Source of the DNA: Carya illinoinensis
Taxonomy: Eukaryota; Streptophyta; Magnoliopsida; Fagales; Juglandaceae
Assembly: GCF_018687715.1 (NCBI RefSeq)
Contig: NC_056766.1
Location: 42,324,933-42,388,932, forward strand
DNA: 64,000 nucleotides
Direction: 5' to 3'
The translations under genes were made by a program, and so were the position numbers. Each line of letters starts with the position of its first letter. Positions within the stretch are counted from its first letter, which is position 1. Below the pieces are notes generated by a model, which worked only from the letters and a program-made list of their open reading frames with translations, made no database searches and was not told the DNA's origin. Shown one piece after another: positions 62,280 through 64,000 of the stretch.

Positions 62280-64000
62280 ATGGATGTATGCGAGTCAGAG
62301 CAAGCATTGCGGAAGCACAGGACAGTGGAGACGCCAAGACGACCGTTGGTCCCGGCCGAAAAGAACAATGCAGTCACCACCGGCAGGCCTCGGACGAGGG
62401 ACGTTATATCTAGGTACAAGTCACCTTCCCCTGCAAGGCCGGCCACTCCCCGGCGTTTCCCTTCTCCGAACCTCACAAGAACACCGCCGACTTCCTCCCA
62501 TGTGGCATCTAAGAGAACCCAATCAGCCGAGAGGAAGCGGCCTTCTACACCCTCTTCCCCATCTAGGCCGTCCACACCAGTCCATGATTCAGCGGTTAAT
62601 ATACAATTGTCATCCAGGGGAATAGGGAATGGTCGGTCACCAGAAGGTTTATGGCCTTCCACGATGCGTAGTTTGAGTGTTTCATTTCAAACTGATGCCA
62701 TATCAATTCCTATTGGTAAGAAGGAAAAACCAGTGAATGCTTCTTCAGACCGCACTTTGCGGCCGGCATCAAATGTTGCACATAAACAGGTAGAGACACC
62801 TACTATGGCGCGCAAAACTACGCCGGAGAGGAAGAGGAGTCCTCTTAAAGGAAAGAATGTGCCTGATCAGTTGGAGAATTCTAGACCAGTTGATGGTTTA
62901 CGTACCCGACTCATAGATCAGCATCGATGGTCAAGTAGAATAGGTGGGAAGGTATCTTCCAATGCGTTGAGTAAAATTGTGGATCTTGGTGACAAGACAA
63001 TCGGGGCTTTAAGTACCCCAGTCCCGGGAATTGGGTTATCTCTGTCGAGGAGAACATCTACTACACCTGATGGTATAGGTAAACAGTTACAAACGTCTGC
63101 AAGCGATGGCACGAGGCTGTTGTCATCACTTAATGGGAGTGCTGGATTAGGATTTGAGACAAATTCAATTGACTGTAATCCACTGCAGGTATTTGGACCT
63201 CACAAGTCTGTTTCTACTAGTTTATCAGATAGGACAACATCAGTGACGCCTGCAGCTCGATCCCAGTCCTTGCCTAGTCCTAGATCACGGATACCTTCGC
63301 TTAGTAAGGCCTCGGTGGTGTCATCCTCTGTTAATAATAAGGTCTCGGTGGTGTCATCCTCTGTTAGTAGAGGTATCAGTCCATCTCGGACCAGACCATC
63401 AACTCCTCCTGCAGCAGGGATTAGTCCATCTCGGATTCGGCCTTCCAATTCTTCTACCCAATCCAACAGTACTACTTCAGTGCTTAGTTTTATTGCGGAT
63501 GTTAAAAAGGGAAAAAAGGGTACGAGCTACATAGAAGATGCACATCAGCTGCGACTGCTATACAACAGATGTTTGCAATGGAGATTTGCAAATGCCCGGG
63601 CCAAGGCTGTATTTTATATTCAGAATGTAATTGCAGAGGTAGGTTTTGATATCTATGGAATTAGCGAACTTTTTATAATGCAGGCCCTCTGATTTTGCCA
63701 TATGTTTGATTGCCTATATCCATTTGTTATTCTGTTTAATGGTATCATATCTAGGTTGAGAAAGAAAATGTTGACAACTTATATACAGGCATGCACACAC
63801 ATAGATAGATATATGTATACATACACTTGTACTCGCACACATTCACTTAGATTATCTTGGTCAATGATTTGCAGTACACAACGTATCGGAATTTTCGGTA
63901 CATACTAAATAATGTATCCCATACATTCATGCCTAGATCTACACACGCTCGTACACATTTGCTTCTAATTCTATTGGTCATTGATCTGCAGTCCATAACT
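62280..64000 (+). CDS. AUG8: QWRF-motif microtubule protein, AUGMIN8-like (3'-partial)
   Basis: The first coding exon is 62280-63638 (453 codons, phase 0, GCAGAG|GTAGG); later exons lie mostly or wholly beyond the window. The ATG at 62280 gives [20 protein letters not shown], the start I recall for AUG8. The N-terminal two thirds is basic and Ser/Pro/Thr rich ([29 protein letters not shown]), disordered and suited to microtubule binding. A tandem repeat (VSVVSSSV) occurs near residue 340-360. The DUF566/QWRF domain begins near [11 protein letters not shown], with QWRF at residues 433-436. In Arabidopsis AUG8 (At4g30710) is a plant augmin subunit that recruits gamma-tubulin to microtubules; QWRF4 (At2g24070) is its paralogue. 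Regulation by phosphorylation of SP/TP sites is plausible. Confidence 0.9.

Noticed and set aside
1..64000. CRISPR arrays, tRNA or rRNA genes, bacterial operons
   Set aside because: The window is plant nuclear DNA; tandem arrays seen lack spacer structure, and the only tRNA-like sequences are SINE heads.

Overview
This is plant nuclear DNA, AT-rich, with intron-split genes, GT-AG splice sites and many transposable elements. Protein style and repeat types suggest a woody eudicot, possibly Fagales/Juglandaceae; that placement is inference from recalled repeats and was not searched.

Layout. 1-3687 (+): 3' part of an LRR receptor kinase of the non-RD type. 3688-10004: intergenic with small repeats. 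10005-15061: a structurally complete Ty1/copia retrotransposon (minus) with 276-bp LTRs, a perfect 5-bp target duplication and a broken gag-pol. 15829-17428 (-): DUF593 (GTD-binding) myosin-binding-type protein. 20515-23390 (-): calcineurin B-like EF-hand protein, six exons, 175 aa. 23773-24725: non-autonomous PIF/Harbinger element carrying an exon-like ORF. 26411-27844 (-), with promoter and untranslated exon near 29760-29851: ubiquitin-like protein, 101 aa. 29987-37092: 7.1-kb PIF/Harbinger element with a transposase and a Myb-like ORF, both decayed, a Myb-core-like motif array, a third internal terminal repeat and a 198-bp-period tandem array. 39479-43499: 4.0-kb hAT element with a perfect 8-bp target duplication and host-gene-like cargo. 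44438-52995 (+): 13-exon FAD-dependent oxidoreductase resembling Arabidopsis PDE327. 62280 to the end (+): first coding exon of a QWRF/AUGMIN8 microtubule protein.

The host genes do not form a pathway. Their order matters: from memory, PDE327 (At4g30720) and AUG8 (At4g30710) are neighbours in Arabidopsis, and an LRR kinase (At2g24130) sits next to a DUF593 gene (At2g24140) in a related duplicated block. The window therefore looks like one ancestral block expanded by transposons. Most unexplained structure is in the two large DNA transposons (29987-37092 and 39479-43499) and in short inverted repeats lying in introns.
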